The notes: generated from the sequence alone by a model not told the origin. 64,000 nucleotides of DNA from Thermoanaerobaculales bacterium (GCA_025456145.1 JALOLD010000020.1:1-64000), one strand, 5' to 3'; shown: positions 18,824 to 27,802, counted from the first letter of the stretch. Numbers and translations: made by a program.

Positions 18824-20326
18824 CTACCCGCGGGGTCGCGCGGGGGCCCGGCCATAGGTCTCGATCAGCTCGGCGAGCCGGTCGCGGATGTCCTCGCCGA
18901 GCATCCAGGGGGTGATCCGGAAGGTCCAGTTGCCCTCGGCGGTCCCCGGGGTGTTCATCCGGCAGTCGGCGCCGAGCCCGGCGAGGTCCTGGTGCGGGAC
19001 GACGGCGAGCTCGGCGACCGAGGCCATGGCGAGGCGGATGAGGTCCCACGAGGGATCGCTCCCGTCGGTGTCGGCGTAGCGCCGGACCAGCTCGCGCTCG
19101 CCCTCGCCGGCGTCGCCGAGGAACCAGCCGAGGGTCGTGTTGTTGTCGTGGGTCCCGGTGTAGACGACCTGACGCCGGTGGTGGGCGTAGGGGATGTAGC
19201 TCGACCGCGGCTCGGGGGAGAAGGCGAACTGGAGGATCGCCATCCCGGGCAGGCCGAGGCCGTCGCGCAGCTCGACGACGTCGTCGGTGATGACGCCGAG
19301 GTCCTCGGCGACGAAGGGCAGCCCGCCGAGGGCCCCGGCGATCGCGTCGAAGAAGGCGCGGCCGGGCCCGGCGACCCAGCGGCCGTCGACCGCGGTCTCG
19401 GCGTCGGCGGGAACCTCCCAGTGGGCGGCGAAGCCGCGGAAGTGGTCGAGCCGGACCAGGTCGACCTGGGCCAGGGTGTGGGCGAGCCGGTCGCGCCACC
19501 ACCGGTAGCCGTCGCCGGCCAGGCGCTCCCAGTCGTAGAGCGGGTTGCCCCAGAGCTGGCCGGTGGCGGAGAAGTAGTCGGGCGGCACCCCCGCCACGAC
19601 GGTCGGCCGGCCCTCGTCGTCGAGGAGGAAGAGCTCGGGGTGGGCCCAGACCTCCGCCGAGTCGTGGGCGACGAAGATCGGTACGTCGCCGAGGATCCTG
19701 ATCCCGAGATCGCTGGCCCGGTTGCGCAGGGCCGCCCACTGGCGGTGGACGAGCAGCTGGGCGAAGACCTCGAGATCGGCCGCGGCCCGGTGCTTCGCCC
19801 GCCAGGCCGCCAGCGTGTCCGGGTCGCGGCGCGCCAGAGGGCGGGGCCAGTCGGACCACGCGGCGCCGCCGTGCGCGTCCTTGAGCGCGGCGAAGAGGGC
19901 ATAGTCGTCGAGCCAGGCCCGGTTGAGGGCGTGGAAGGTCTCGAGCTCGGTGGCCATCGCCCCGGGACGGTGGGTGAAGCGCTCGAAGGCGCGCCGGAGG
20001 AGCTCGCGCTTGCGCGGCACGACGCCGGCGAAGTCGACCCACTCGTCGGGCAGGTCGGGACCGTCGGTCAGATCGCGCTCGTCGAGCAGCCCGTCCTCGA
20101 CGAGCAGCTCGGGGCTGATCAGCAGCGGGTTGCCGGCGAAGGTCGAGGTGGCGGAGTAGGGCGAGTGGCCCGGGCCGGGGGGGTTGAGGGGCAGCACCTG
20201 CCACCACGCCACGCCGGCCGCCGCGAGCCAGTCGAGGTAGGCGTGGGCGGTCGGCCCGAGATCGCCGATCCCGTGCGGCGAGGGCAGGCAGGTCGGGTGG
20301 AGCAGGACACCGGCGGCGCGGTTCAT
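18824..20326 (-). CDS. malQ: 4-alpha-glucanotransferase (amylomaltase)
   Basis: A 500-residue GH77 enzyme that transfers alpha-1,4-glucan chains between maltodextrins. The catalytic elements are the nucleophile region LVRLDHFRGF, the acid/base AEDLGVITDD and the third carboxylate in YTGTHDNNTTLGWF. The N-terminus MNRAAGVLLHPTCLPSPHGIGDLG is typical. The start, ATG 20326, is 63 bp from the divergent glgP start. Together the two would handle storage glycogen and maltodextrins. Confidence 0.96.
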   Translation of the reverse strand: MNRAAGVLLHPTCLPSPHGIGDLGPTAHAYLDWLAAAGVAWWQVLPLNPPGPGHSPYSATSTFAGNPLLISPELLVEDGLLDERDLTDGPDLPDEWVDFAGVVPRKRELLRRAFERFTHRPGAMATELETFHALNRAWLDDYALFAALKDAHGGAAWSDWPRPLARRDPDTLAAWRAKHRAAADLEVFAQLLVHRQWAALRNRASDLGIRILGDVPIFVAHDSAEVWAHPELFLLDDEGRPTVVAGVPPDYFSATGQLWGNPLYDWERLAGDGYRWWRDRLAHTLAQVDLVRLDHFRGFAAHWEVPADAETAVDGRWVAGPGRAFFDAIAGALGGLPFVAEDLGVITDDVVELRDGLGLPGMAILQFAFSPEPRSSYIPYAHHRRQVVYTGTHDNNTTLGWFLGDAGEGERELVRRYADTDGSDPSWDLIRLAMASVAELAVVPHQDLAGLGADCRMNTPGTAEGNWTFRITPWMLGEDIRDRLAELIETYGRAPARPRG

Positions 20327-20389
20327 GACGACAATCGTATACTCGACCGGCTCGCGCCCCTAGCGGCGCCCGAGGAGGACCCGCCGAGC

Positions 20390-22870
20390 ATGATGCCCGC
20401 CGTCCACCTGAAAAACCCGACCGCCGAGGAGTTCCGCGACCGGATCCTCCACTATCTGCGCTACGCCTGCGGTCTCGAGCTGCGCCACGCCCGGGCGGCG
20501 GACCACCTCGCGGCCCTCGAGCTCGCGGTCCGCCAGACCCTGATCGACCGCGAGATCCTGACCCGGCGAACCTACGACGAGGTCAGGCCGAAGACCGTCC
20601 ACTACCTGTCCCTCGAGTACCTGCTCGGTCGCCTGCTCCACAACAACCTGATCGCCACCGAGCTGCTCGACGTGGCGCGCGAGGCGATGCAGCTGCTCGG
20701 CCTCAACCTCGACGCGGTGCTCGACGAGGAGCCCGACCCGGGTCTCGGCAACGGCGGCCTCGGCCGGCTCGCCGCGTGCTTCCTCGACTCGCTGGCGACC
20801 CTCGACTACCCGGCCTACGGCTACGGTCTGCGCTACGACTACGGGATGTTCCGCCAGACCTTCGAGGGCGGCTGGCAGGTCGAGCAGGCCGACACCTGGC
20901 TGCAGCGCGGCTTCCGCTGGGAGATCCGCCGCGACGACCTGCTGGTGCCGGTGCGCTTCGGCGGGCGGATCGAGTGGGGCCGCTCGGCCAACGGCGATCA
21001 CCTCCCGAGGTGGGCCGACTGGCGGACCGCCTACGGCGTGCCCTATGACGTGCTGGTCGCCGGCTTCCGCACCAACACCGTCGGGATCCTCCGGCTGTGG
21101 GACGCCCAGGCGGCGTCGGAGTTCGACTTCCACATCTTCTCCAAGGGCAACTATGTCGAGGCGGTGGCGCTGCGCGAGCGGGTCGAGGCCCTCAACCGGG
21201 TCCTCTACCCGGCCGACGACGTCGAGGCCGGCCGCCGCTTGCGGCTCGCCCAGGAGTACTTCCTCGTCGCCTGCGCGGTGCGCGACGTCCTCCGCCGCTT
21301 CCGCCGGCGGCACGCCGAGGCCTGGGAGCTGTTTCCCGACAAGATGGTCTTCCAGCTCAACGACACCCACCCGGCTCTGACCGTCGCCGAGCTGATGCGC
21401 GTCTTCGTCGACGAGGCCGGCCTCGAGTGGGCCACCGCCTGGGAGCTCACCCGGGCGAGCTGCAACTACACCAACCACACGCTGCTGCCCGAGGCCCTCG
21501 AGACCTGGCCGGTGGCGCTGATGGAGCGGCTCATCCCGCGCCACGTCCAGATCATCTACGAGATCAACCGGCGCTTCATGGAGGGGGTCAAGGGCGGCGG
21601 CGCCAACGACCCGGACAGCCTGCGCCGGCTCTCGATCCTCCAGGAGGAGGGCGAGAAGCGCTTCCGGATGGCCAACCTGGCGATCGTCGGCTCGAGCCGG
21701 GTCAACGGGGTCGCCAAGCTCCACACCGAGCTGCTGCGGACCCGGCTGGTGCGCGACTTCGCCGAGCTCTGGCCCGAACGGTTCCTGCCGATCACCAACG
21801 GCGTGACCCCGCGCCGCTGGCTGCGCGCCTGCAACCCGCGGCTCGCCGCGGTCATCACCGAGCGGATCGGCGGCGGCTGGGCCAAGGACCTCGACCGGCT
21901 CGAGGAGCTGCACGCCTTCGCCGACGACCCCGACTTCCAGGACCGCGTCCTCGAGGTCAAGCGGCTCAACAAGATCGACCTCGCGGTCGAGATCGGCCGG
22001 ACGTGTGGCGTCAGGCTCGACGTGGATTCGCTGTTCGACGTCCAGATCAAGCGGCTCCACGAGTACAAGCGGCAGCTGCTCAACGCGATGCACATCATCG
22101 CGCTGTACCGCCGGATCAAGGCCGACCCGACCCTCGAGATGGTGCCGCGGAGCTTCATCTTCGGCGCCAAGGCGGCGCCCGCCTACCACATGGCGAAGCT
22201 GATCATCCGGCTGGTCAACGGGATCGCCGAGGTGGTCAACTCCGACCGCGAGGTCGACGGCCGGCTGCGGGTCGCCTTTCCCCCCGACTACCGGGTGTCG
22301 CTCGCCGAGAGGATCATCCCGGCGGCCGATTTGTCGGAGCAGATCTCGACCGCCGGGATGGAGGCCTCGGGCACCGGCAACATGAAGCTCGCCCTCAACG
22401 GCGCGCTGACCATCGGCACCCTCGACGGCGCCAACATCGAGATCCGCGACGCGGTCGGGGACGACAACATCTTCATCTTCGGCCTGACGGCCGCCGAGGT
22501 CGAGCAGCGGCTGGGCAGCGGCGGTTACCAGCCCTGGGAGCTCTACCGCGCCGATCCCGAGCTCGCGGCGGTGGTCGACGCCCTCGAGCGCGGCGACTTC
22601 GCGGGCCCCGACCGCGACGCGCTGCGCGGCGTCTGGTCGTCGCTGATGGAGCACGGCGACCGCTACATGCTGCTCGCCGACTTTCGCTCGTACGTCGACG
22701 CCCAGGAGCTCGCCGCACGCCGCTTCACCGACCGCCGCGCCTGGGCGCGCTCGGCGATCCACAACATCGCCGCGATGGGCTTTTTCTCGTCGGACCGGGC
22801 GATCCTCGAGTACGCCGACAAGGTGTGGAAGCTCGAGTCGATCGCGGTCCAGACCCCCGAAGGCAGCTGA
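20390..22870 (+). CDS. glgP: Glycogen/maltodextrin phosphorylase
   Basis: A GT35 phosphorylase of 826 residues releasing glucose 1-phosphate from alpha-1,4-glucans. It has GNGGLGRLAACFLDS, the PLP-binding lysine K666 in EASGTGNMKLALNG, DVQIKRLHEYKRQLLN and GTLDGANIEI. Two ATGs are adjacent (20390, 20393). The first is better placed after GAGGAGG. TATACT at 20338-20343 could be the -10. No N-terminal regulatory phosphorylation segment of the eukaryotic type is apparent. Confidence 0.96.
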   Translation: MMPAVHLKNPTAEEFRDRILHYLRYACGLELRHARAADHLAALELAVRQTLIDREILTRRTYDEVRPKTVHYLSLEYLLGRLLHNNLIATELLDVAREAMQLLGLNLDAVLDEEPDPGLGNGGLGRLAACFLDSLATLDYPAYGYGLRYDYGMFRQTFEGGWQVEQADTWLQRGFRWEIRRDDLLVPVRFGGRIEWGRSANGDHLPRWADWRTAYGVPYDVLVAGFRTNTVGILRLWDAQAASEFDFHIFSKGNYVEAVALRERVEALNRVLYPADDVEAGRRLRLAQEYFLVACAVRDVLRRFRRRHAEAWELFPDKMVFQLNDTHPALTVAELMRVFVDEAGLEWATAWELTRASCNYTNHTLLPEALETWPVALMERLIPRHVQIIYEINRRFMEGVKGGGANDPDSLRRLSILQEEGEKRFRMANLAIVGSSRVNGVAKLHTELLRTRLVRDFAELWPERFLPITNGVTPRRWLRACNPRLAAVITERIGGGWAKDLDRLEELHAFADDPDFQDRVLEVKRLNKIDLAVEIGRTCGVRLDVDSLFDVQIKRLHEYKRQLLNAMHIIALYRRIKADPTLEMVPRSFIFGAKAAPAYHMAKLIIRLVNGIAEVVNSDREVDGRLRVAFPPDYRVSLAERIIPAADLSEQISTAGMEASGTGNMKLALNGALTIGTLDGANIEIRDAVGDDNIFIFGLTAAEVEQRLGSGGYQPWELYRADPELAAVVDALERGDFAGPDRDALRGVWSSLMEHGDRYMLLADFRSYVDAQELAARRFTDRRAWARSAIHNIAAMGFFSSDRAILEYADKVWKLESIAVQTPEGS

Positions 22871-22872
22871 CA

Positions 22873-22900
22873 GTCGACTGTCGACTGTCGACTGTCGACT
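22873..22900. repeat. Four GTCGACT heptamers between convergent genes
   Basis: A perfect 4 x 7 bp tandem array fills the 33-bp gap between the glgP and glutathione-reductase-like stop codons. Each unit contains the palindrome GTCGAC. It may fold on either strand, but there is no T-tract, so terminator function is uncertain. Confidence 0.85.
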
Positions 22901-22903
22901 CCT

Positions 22904-24262
22904 CTAGTCCTCCACCGGTTCGCGCATCGTCACCAGCTCCTCGGCGGCGGTCGGGTGGATGGCGACGGTCGCGTCGAGCTGCGCCTTGGTCGCGCCGCAG
23001 GTCAGCGCCACCGCGAAGCCCTGGATGATCTCGCCGGCGTCGGGTCCGACCATGTGGACGCCGAGCACCCGGTCGGTCGCCCCGTCGACCACCAGCTTCA
23101 TCATCGTCGCCTGGTCGCGACCGGCCAACCGGTGGAGCAACGGCCGGAAGGTCGAGCGGAAGACCACGACCGGGTGACCGGCGGCCCGCGCCGCAGCCTC
23201 GGTCAGCCCGACCGCGCCGACCTCGGGCCGGGAGAAGACCGCGGTCGGAACGTTGTCGTGGCGGATCGGCGTCGGGTTGCCGGCGAGGGTCTCGACGAGG
23301 GCCATCGCCTCGGCGATCGCGACCGGCGTCAGCGCGAGACGGTCGGTGCAGTCGCCGATCGCGTACACCTCCGGGACGGTGGTCTCGGAGTACTCGTCGA
23401 CGACGACCTCGCCGTTTCCACCGAGCTCGACCCCGATCTCCTCGAGGCCGAGGTCGCCCGTGCTCGGCACCCGGCCGGTGGCCCAGAGCACGAGGTCGAA
23501 CGGGGTCGAACCGCCGGAGCGGTCGACGACCCGGACTCCGTCACGCGACGACTCCAGACGCCCGACCTCGGTGTTGAGGCGCAGCTCGATCCCGCGCTTG
23601 ACCAGCTCGCCGGCGAGGGTGGCGCGGACGTCGTCGTCGAAGCCGCGCAGGGGGAGTGGTCCGCGGTGGAAGAGGGTGACCGCGGCGCCGAGGCCGTGCA
23701 GGATGCCGGCGAACTCGACGGCGATGTAGCCGCCGCCGATGATCGCGACCCGCCGCGGGAGCTCGGGGAGGGAGAAGATCGCATCGGAGACGACACCGAG
23801 CCCGGCGCCGGGCACCTCGGGCACGAAGGGCCGGCTGCCGGTGGCGACGACGATCGCGCCGGTGGTGAACCGCTCGCCCTCCAGCTCGACGGTGTGGCGG
23901 TCGGCGATGCGGGCCCTGCCGTGGAGCACCTCGGCGCCGACGCCCTCGAGCATCCAGCCGTAGGCGCGGTTGAGCCGGGCGATCTCGGCGTCCTTGGCGG
24001 CGATCAGGTCGGGCCAGGCGAACCTCGGCTCGCCGACCCTCCAGCCGAAGCCGGCCGCGTCGGCGAAGGCGTCGGCGAAGCCGGCGGCGAAGAACATCAG
24101 CTTCTTGGGTATACAGCCGAGGTTGACGCAGGTGCCGCCGAGACGCGAGGCCTCCGCGATCGCCACCCTCATCCCGCGGGCGGCCGCCCTCCGCGCCGCC
24201 CGGACGCCGCCCGAGCCGGCGCCGATGACAAAGAGGTCGTAGTCGTGGGTGTGGTTCGGCAT
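22904..24262 (-). CDS. gor: Glutathione-disulfide-reductase-like pyridine nucleotide-disulfide oxidoreductase
   Basis: A 452-residue FAD enzyme. The FAD motif GAGSGGVRAARRAA is at 14-27 and the redox-active disulfide is CVNLGC (about 45-50). The second dinucleotide site is GGGYIAVEFAGILHGLG, followed by arginines (FHRGPLPLRGFD) that in glutathione reductases select NADPH. The FAD-ribityl site is AIGDCTDRLALTPVAI, and the C-terminal HPTAAEELVTMR carries the active-site His. It most likely reduces glutathione disulfide; mycothione or trypanothione activity cannot be excluded. TACACT (24269-24274 on this strand) is a possible -10. Confidence 0.9.
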   Translation of the reverse strand: MPNHTHDYDLFVIGAGSGGVRAARRAAARGMRVAIAEASRLGGTCVNLGCIPKKLMFFAAGFADAFADAAGFGWRVGEPRFAWPDLIAAKDAEIARLNRAYGWMLEGVGAEVLHGRARIADRHTVELEGERFTTGAIVVATGSRPFVPEVPGAGLGVVSDAIFSLPELPRRVAIIGGGYIAVEFAGILHGLGAAVTLFHRGPLPLRGFDDDVRATLAGELVKRGIELRLNTEVGRLESSRDGVRVVDRSGGSTPFDLVLWATGRVPSTGDLGLEEIGVELGGNGEVVVDEYSETTVPEVYAIGDCTDRLALTPVAIAEAMALVETLAGNPTPIRHDNVPTAVFSRPEVGAVGLTEAAARAAGHPVVVFRSTFRPLLHRLAGRDQATMMKLVVDGATDRVLGVHMVGPDAGEIIQGFAVALTCGATKAQLDATVAIHPTAAEELVTMREPVED

Positions 24263-24291
24263 TCGGTGAGTGTAGAGGGTCGGGGGTTAAG

Positions 24292-24402
24292 GGTTAGAAG
24301 GTTAGAAGGTTAGAAGGTTAGAAGGTTAGAAGGTTAGAAGGTTAGAAGGTTAGAAGGTTAGAAGGTTAGAAGGTTAGGAGGTTAGAAGGTTAGGAGGTTA
24401 GA
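24292..24402. repeat. Octanucleotide array (GGTTAGAA), about 14 units
   Basis: Near-perfect 8-bp units run from the 5' side of the gor-like gene, with GGTTAGGA variants toward the end. The remaining sequence to 24561 is low-complexity. It holds GGGTTTAAGGGGTGAAGGGTGA-type text broken by short interruptions, and several copies of CCCTTGA on the opposite sense near 24530. No gene is present in 24263-24561. Confidence 0.92.
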
Positions 24403-24561
24403 GGGTGGAGGGTAAAGAGAAAAGGGTTTAAGGGGTGAAGGGTGAGGATGCGAGCGGGTGGAGCAGGCGACCCTCACTTTCTCACAGCGAGCGAAGCGAG
24501 CGCTCACTCCTCACTCTTTACCCTTGACCCTTGACCCTTGACCCTTCACCCTCTTTCGTTG

Positions 24562-25143
24562 CTACTTCTTCTGGGTCTCGAGGTTGATCGTGATCTCGAC
24601 CTCGTCGCCGAGCAGGACGCCGCCCGCGTCGAGGGCCTTGTTCCAGACGATGCCGTAGTCCTTGCGGTCGAGGGTGGTCTCGATCTCGAAGCCGGCCTTG
24701 GTGTTGCCCCAGGGGTCCTTGACCTCGCCGAGGTAGGTGACCGGCAGGGTCACGGTCTTCGACACCCCGTGCATGGTCAGGGTGCCGGTCACCGCGTAGG
24801 AGTTGTCACCCGCCTTGGTGATCTTCGAGCTGGTGAAGGTGATCTCGGGGTAGGTCTCGACGTCGAAGAAGTCGGCGGAGCGCAGGTGCTTGTCGCGGTC
24901 GGCGTTGCCGGTGTCGATGCTCGCCGCCTTGATGGTGAAGGTCACCGACGAGGCGTCGAGGTTGGCGAGGTCGGCGACGATGGTGCCTTCGAAGTCGGTG
25001 AACTTGCCGGGGGTCTTGGAGACCAGGTGGCGGACCTTGAAGTCGACGCCGGAGTGGGTCTTGTCGACGGTGTAGGTGGCCGCGCCGGCCAGGCCGGCGG
25101 TCGCGATCAGGATCAGGCACAGGGCGATCAGCGGTCGTTTCAT
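24562..25143 (-). CDS. Secreted YceI-family lipocalin-like protein
   Basis: A 193-residue protein with a signal peptide (MKRPLIALCLILIATAGLAGA). The rest is one YceI beta-barrel: YTVDKTHSGVDFKVRHL, DFEGTIVADLANLDASSV, DKHLRSADFFDVETYPEITFTS, YAVTGTLTMHGVSKTVTLPV. YceI proteins bind polyisoprenoid or other amphiphilic chains in the periplasm. GGAGG precedes the start. No partner cytochrome b561 gene is adjacent. The 271 bp upstream (25144-25414) hold no gene. Confidence 0.93.
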   Translation of the reverse strand: MKRPLIALCLILIATAGLAGAATYTVDKTHSGVDFKVRHLVSKTPGKFTDFEGTIVADLANLDASSVTFTIKAASIDTGNADRDKHLRSADFFDVETYPEITFTSSKITKAGDNSYAVTGTLTMHGVSKTVTLPVTYLGEVKDPWGNTKAGFEIETTLDRKDYGIVWNKALDAGGVLLGDEVEITINLETQKK

Positions 25144-25383
25144 GGGGTCCTCCAGGTGTCCGTGTGGGATGTCGGGCGTCGCCGCCCACGGTGGACACAA
25201 CGTCGTCCGCGGGGCGGGGATTCCAGGATTGATATGCCGCCGCAAGCCGGGGGTTACCGGCACCGCGAACCGGTCGCCGGAGGACGCCATCCTGGCCGCC
25301 GGCGCTGCCACAAGGGCGCGGGGCCCGGGAACGCCCGATCCGGTCCGGCTGTTCATGGGTTGGTGGGCTCGGCTGGGGCCGAT

Positions 25384-25399
25384 TGGCAGAGGACTTGCT
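25384..25399 (+). promoter_or_regulatory. Candidate sigma-54 (-24/-12) promoter before the tonB-like gene
   Basis: TTGGCAGAGGACTTGCTT has GG at 25385-25386 and GC at 25397-25398 with the required 10-bp spacing. It fits TGGCAnnNNNNTTGCT except for two bases of the -24 box. Transcription would start near 25410, leaving a leader of only about five bases before ATG 25415, which weakens the case. Confidence 0.4.
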
Positions 25400-25414
25400 T
25401 GGACTTGCTAGGGT

Positions 25415-26362
25415 ATGACCGTGCGTGACGACGGGCGGACCTTCCGCCGCGCGATCGGAATCTCCCTGCTGCTTCACCTGCTGCTCCTGCTGCTGGTGGT
25501 GCCGCGGGTCCGCGAGGCGTGGTCGAACGCCACCGTGGCGCCGCTCTTCGCGGTCGACCCCGCGCAGGTCGTGACGCGCCAGCCCCTCGAGTTCGAGTTC
25601 GTCGACCTCGCCGAGGATCGCGAGGAGACGCCCGACGACGAGAACGCCCCCGCCTCCGATCTCGACCGCCGCGCCCACGGCGGCGAGGGCGAAGCCGCCG
25701 ACCGGCCGTCGTCGCAGGGCAACACGCGACAGCTCGTCCAGTCGCAGGGGGGTGACGTGTTCTCGAGCGGCGCGCCGCCCCAGCAGCCCGGACCGCCGGT
25801 CCGGCGGGTGCCGCCTCCCCAGCCCGAGCGGCAGCCCCTCGAGCAGCCGAGCGAGCGCGAGCCCGCCGAGACCCGGCCCGAGGGCGCGGGTCGCGAGGGC
25901 GAGACCGGCGAGCAGGCGCCCGAGCAGCAGCCGTCGCTGCAGCTGCCGCCGCCCGGGGTCTGGATGCTGCCGCCGGCCGAGGGCGGGCTGTCGGAGAACC
26001 CCGACCGCGAGGGCGGCCGGGTCGACACCGGCGCCCTGTCCTTCGACACCCAGTGGTACGACTGGGGACCTTACGCCAAGTCGATGCTCGCCAAGATCCG
26101 CCGCCACTGGCGGATCCCCGAGATCGCCCGCATGGGGGTGAGCGGGATCGTCAAGATCCGCTTCTCCATCGAGCGCGACGGGACGATCACCGGTCTGCGG
26201 ATCATCGAGGAGAGCGGCAAGCCGCCGATGGACTTCGCCGCCCGCGACGCGATCGCCGACTGCATCAACTTCGAGCCCCTCCCGGCCGGGCTCGGGCTCA
26301 ACGGGCCGGAGGGCGTGACCATCACCTTCCTCTACAATACCGAGCGTCCGCGGGGGCGCTGA
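25415..26362 (+). CDS. TonB-like energy-transducing protein
   Basis: A 315-residue protein of TonB layout. It has a short N-terminus, one membrane anchor (about 13-31, LLLHLLLLLLVV), a long Pro/Gln/Glu-rich periplasmic arm (about 60-205) and a C-terminal TonB/TolA domain (about 218-310; RHWRIPEIARMGVSGIVKIRFSIERDGTI). It should couple the ExbB/ExbD motor encoded just downstream to outer-membrane receptors, or serve TolA-like roles. The last Tyr/Asn-rich strand is present. It is the first gene of a tonB-exbB-exbD operon, with 21 bp to the next gene. Confidence 0.86.
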   Translation: MTVRDDGRTFRRAIGISLLLHLLLLLLVVPRVREAWSNATVAPLFAVDPAQVVTRQPLEFEFVDLAEDREETPDDENAPASDLDRRAHGGEGEAADRPSSQGNTRQLVQSQGGDVFSSGAPPQQPGPPVRRVPPPQPERQPLEQPSEREPAETRPEGAGREGETGEQAPEQQPSLQLPPPGVWMLPPAEGGLSENPDREGGRVDTGALSFDTQWYDWGPYAKSMLAKIRRHWRIPEIARMGVSGIVKIRFSIERDGTITGLRIIEESGKPPMDFAARDAIADCINFEPLPAGLGLNGPEGVTITFLYNTERPRGR

Positions 26363-26383
26363 CGACATCGAACGGAGAAGCTC

Positions 26384-27037
26384 GTGCTCGACCTCATCCA
26401 GAACGGCATCAACATCTTCCGCTCCGGCGGCCCGGTCATGTACCCCCTCGCCATGCTCTCGGTGGTCGCGCTGGCGATCATCCTCGAGCGGCTGTGGGTG
26501 CTCCGACCCACCAACTACCTCGAGCCGAGCAACGTCCACGCCCTGTCGGGGCTGCTCGCGGCGCGCGACTTCAAGGCGGCCGGCGACTACTGCCGGCGCC
26601 ACCCGGGCCCGTTCACCGAGCTCGTCGCGACCCTCGTCGAGAACCGCCTCGCGCCCTACGACGAGCTCAAGGAGATCCTCGAGGACACCGGGCGCCGCCA
26701 GCTGCTCGGCCTGCAGCGCGGGCTGCCGGCGCTGGCGACCATCGTCGGCGGCGCGCCGCTGCTCGGGCTGCTCGGCACGGTCCTCGGGATGATCGCGATC
26801 TTCAAGGCGGTGGCGACCGGCGGCACCGGGATCACCGACCAGCTCGCGGGGGGCATCTCGCAGGCCCTCATCACCACCGCCGCCGGGCTGATCATCGCCA
26901 TCCCGGCGCTCTTCACCCACAGCTTTCTCGAGGCCCGCGCGGTCGGGATCCTCGCCGACATCGAGGCGCAGATGATGGACTTCCTCCACCTCGTCCGGCG
27001 CCCCGAGGTCGAGGGCTCAGACGGGGAGAAGGGCTGA
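26384..27037 (+). CDS. exbB: ExbB/TolQ/MotA-family proton channel subunit
   Basis: A 217-residue inner-membrane protein with three hydrophobic segments (about 18-35, 120-145, 160-185). The conserved helix-2 text is PLLGLLGTVLGMIAIFKAV and helix 3 has GGISQALITTAAGLIIAIPALFTHS. It forms the pentameric stator that energises TonB. The start is GTG 26384 after GGAGAAG. Its stop overlaps the exbD start (TGATG). Confidence 0.93.
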   Translation: MLDLIQNGINIFRSGGPVMYPLAMLSVVALAIILERLWVLRPTNYLEPSNVHALSGLLAARDFKAAGDYCRRHPGPFTELVATLVENRLAPYDELKEILEDTGRRQLLGLQRGLPALATIVGGAPLLGLLGTVLGMIAIFKAVATGGTGITDQLAGGISQALITTAAGLIIAIPALFTHSFLEARAVGILADIEAQMMDFLHLVRRPEVEGSDGEKG

Positions 27038-27708
27038 TGCGCCTGATCAACCTGCGCTCCCGGACCCGGCCCGAGGTCCAGATGTCGCCGCTCATCGACG
27101 TGGTCTTCCTGCTGCTCATCTTCTACGCGGTGACCACCCAGTTCGTCACGGACGAGCGGCTCAAGCTCAAGCTCCCCGAGGCGAGGACCGCCGAGTCCGA
27201 GGGCATCGGCCGCGAGGAGAGCCCCCCCGAGGTCAAGGTCGCGGCCGACGGCACGGTGTGGATCAACGACGTCATCGTACCCGAGGACCAGCTCGAGGCG
27301 CAGATGAGGGCACTGGTCGAGAAGGCCCCCGACAAGGCGGTGATCCTCAAGGGCGATCGCGACGCCGACTACGGCGTGGTGGTCAAGGTGCTCGACACCG
27401 CGCGGAGCGGCCGCCGGAGTAGCGGCGACACCTGCAGACGTCGCAACCACGAAGGCACGAAGACACGAAGACGTCGCACACGAAGACGTCGCAGCGTCGC
27501 AGCGTCGCAACGTCGCAGCTTCGCAACGTCGCAGCGTCGCAACGTCGCAACCACGAAGGCACGAAGACACGAAGACGTCGCACACGAAGACGTCGCAGCG
27601 TCGCAACGTCGCAAGCGCGAAGGCGCGAAGACGCTAAGGCGTCGCACACGAGGACGTCGCACAAAGAGCCGTCGCAGCGTCGCAAGCGCGAAGGCGCGAA
27701 GACGCTAA
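27037..27708 (+). CDS. exbD: ExbD/TolR-family protein with a repeat-derived basic C-terminal extension
   Basis: The first 123 residues are a normal ExbD: a cytoplasmic start, one membrane helix with the conserved proton-carrying D21 (MSPLIDVVFLLLIFYAV), and a periplasmic domain ending KVLDTAR. At that point a usual ExbD needs only about 10-15 more residues. Here the frame runs into a tandem DNA repeat. About 100 Arg/Lys/Ser-rich residues follow (RRRNHEGTKTRRRR and similar), giving 223 residues in all. The final strand of the domain therefore appears replaced. The protein may be functional, partly impaired or trimmed; sequence alone cannot say. Confidence 0.8.
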   Translation: MRLINLRSRTRPEVQMSPLIDVVFLLLIFYAVTTQFVTDERLKLKLPEARTAESEGIGREESPPEVKVAADGTVWINDVIVPEDQLEAQMRALVEKAPDKAVILKGDRDADYGVVVKVLDTARSGRRSSGDTCRRRNHEGTKTRRRRTRRRRSVAASQRRSFATSQRRNVATTKARRHEDVAHEDVAASQRRKREGAKTLRRRTRGRRTKSRRSVASAKARRR

Positions 27709-27802
27709 GGCGTCGCACACGAAGACGCCGCACAAAGAGCCGTCGCACCATCGCAACGTCGCAAGCGCGAAGGCACGAAGACACGAAGGCGTCGCACACG
27801 AA
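27430..27802. repeat. Tandem repeat array, GTCGCARC octamers mixed with CACGAAGRCACGAAG units
   Basis: The array alternates runs of an 8-bp unit (GTCGCAGC/GTCGCAAC) with longer units (CACGAAGGCACGAAGACACGAAGACGTCGCA-type, in two to three copies, then shorter CGCGAAGGCGCGAAGACGCTAAGGC variants). The first 280 bp are inside the exbD frame. The rest fills the gap to the next gene. The same longer unit forms the terminal repeats of the element at 40284-40910. Confidence 0.92.

Noticed and set aside
20327-20389. Regulator binding site from the GTATAC palindrome between malQ and glgP
   Set aside because: A six-base palindrome overlapping a -10-like hexamer is too short to support an operator.
24292-24402. 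Possible CRISPR array
   Set aside because: Units are 8 bp with no spacers; no cas genes nearby.
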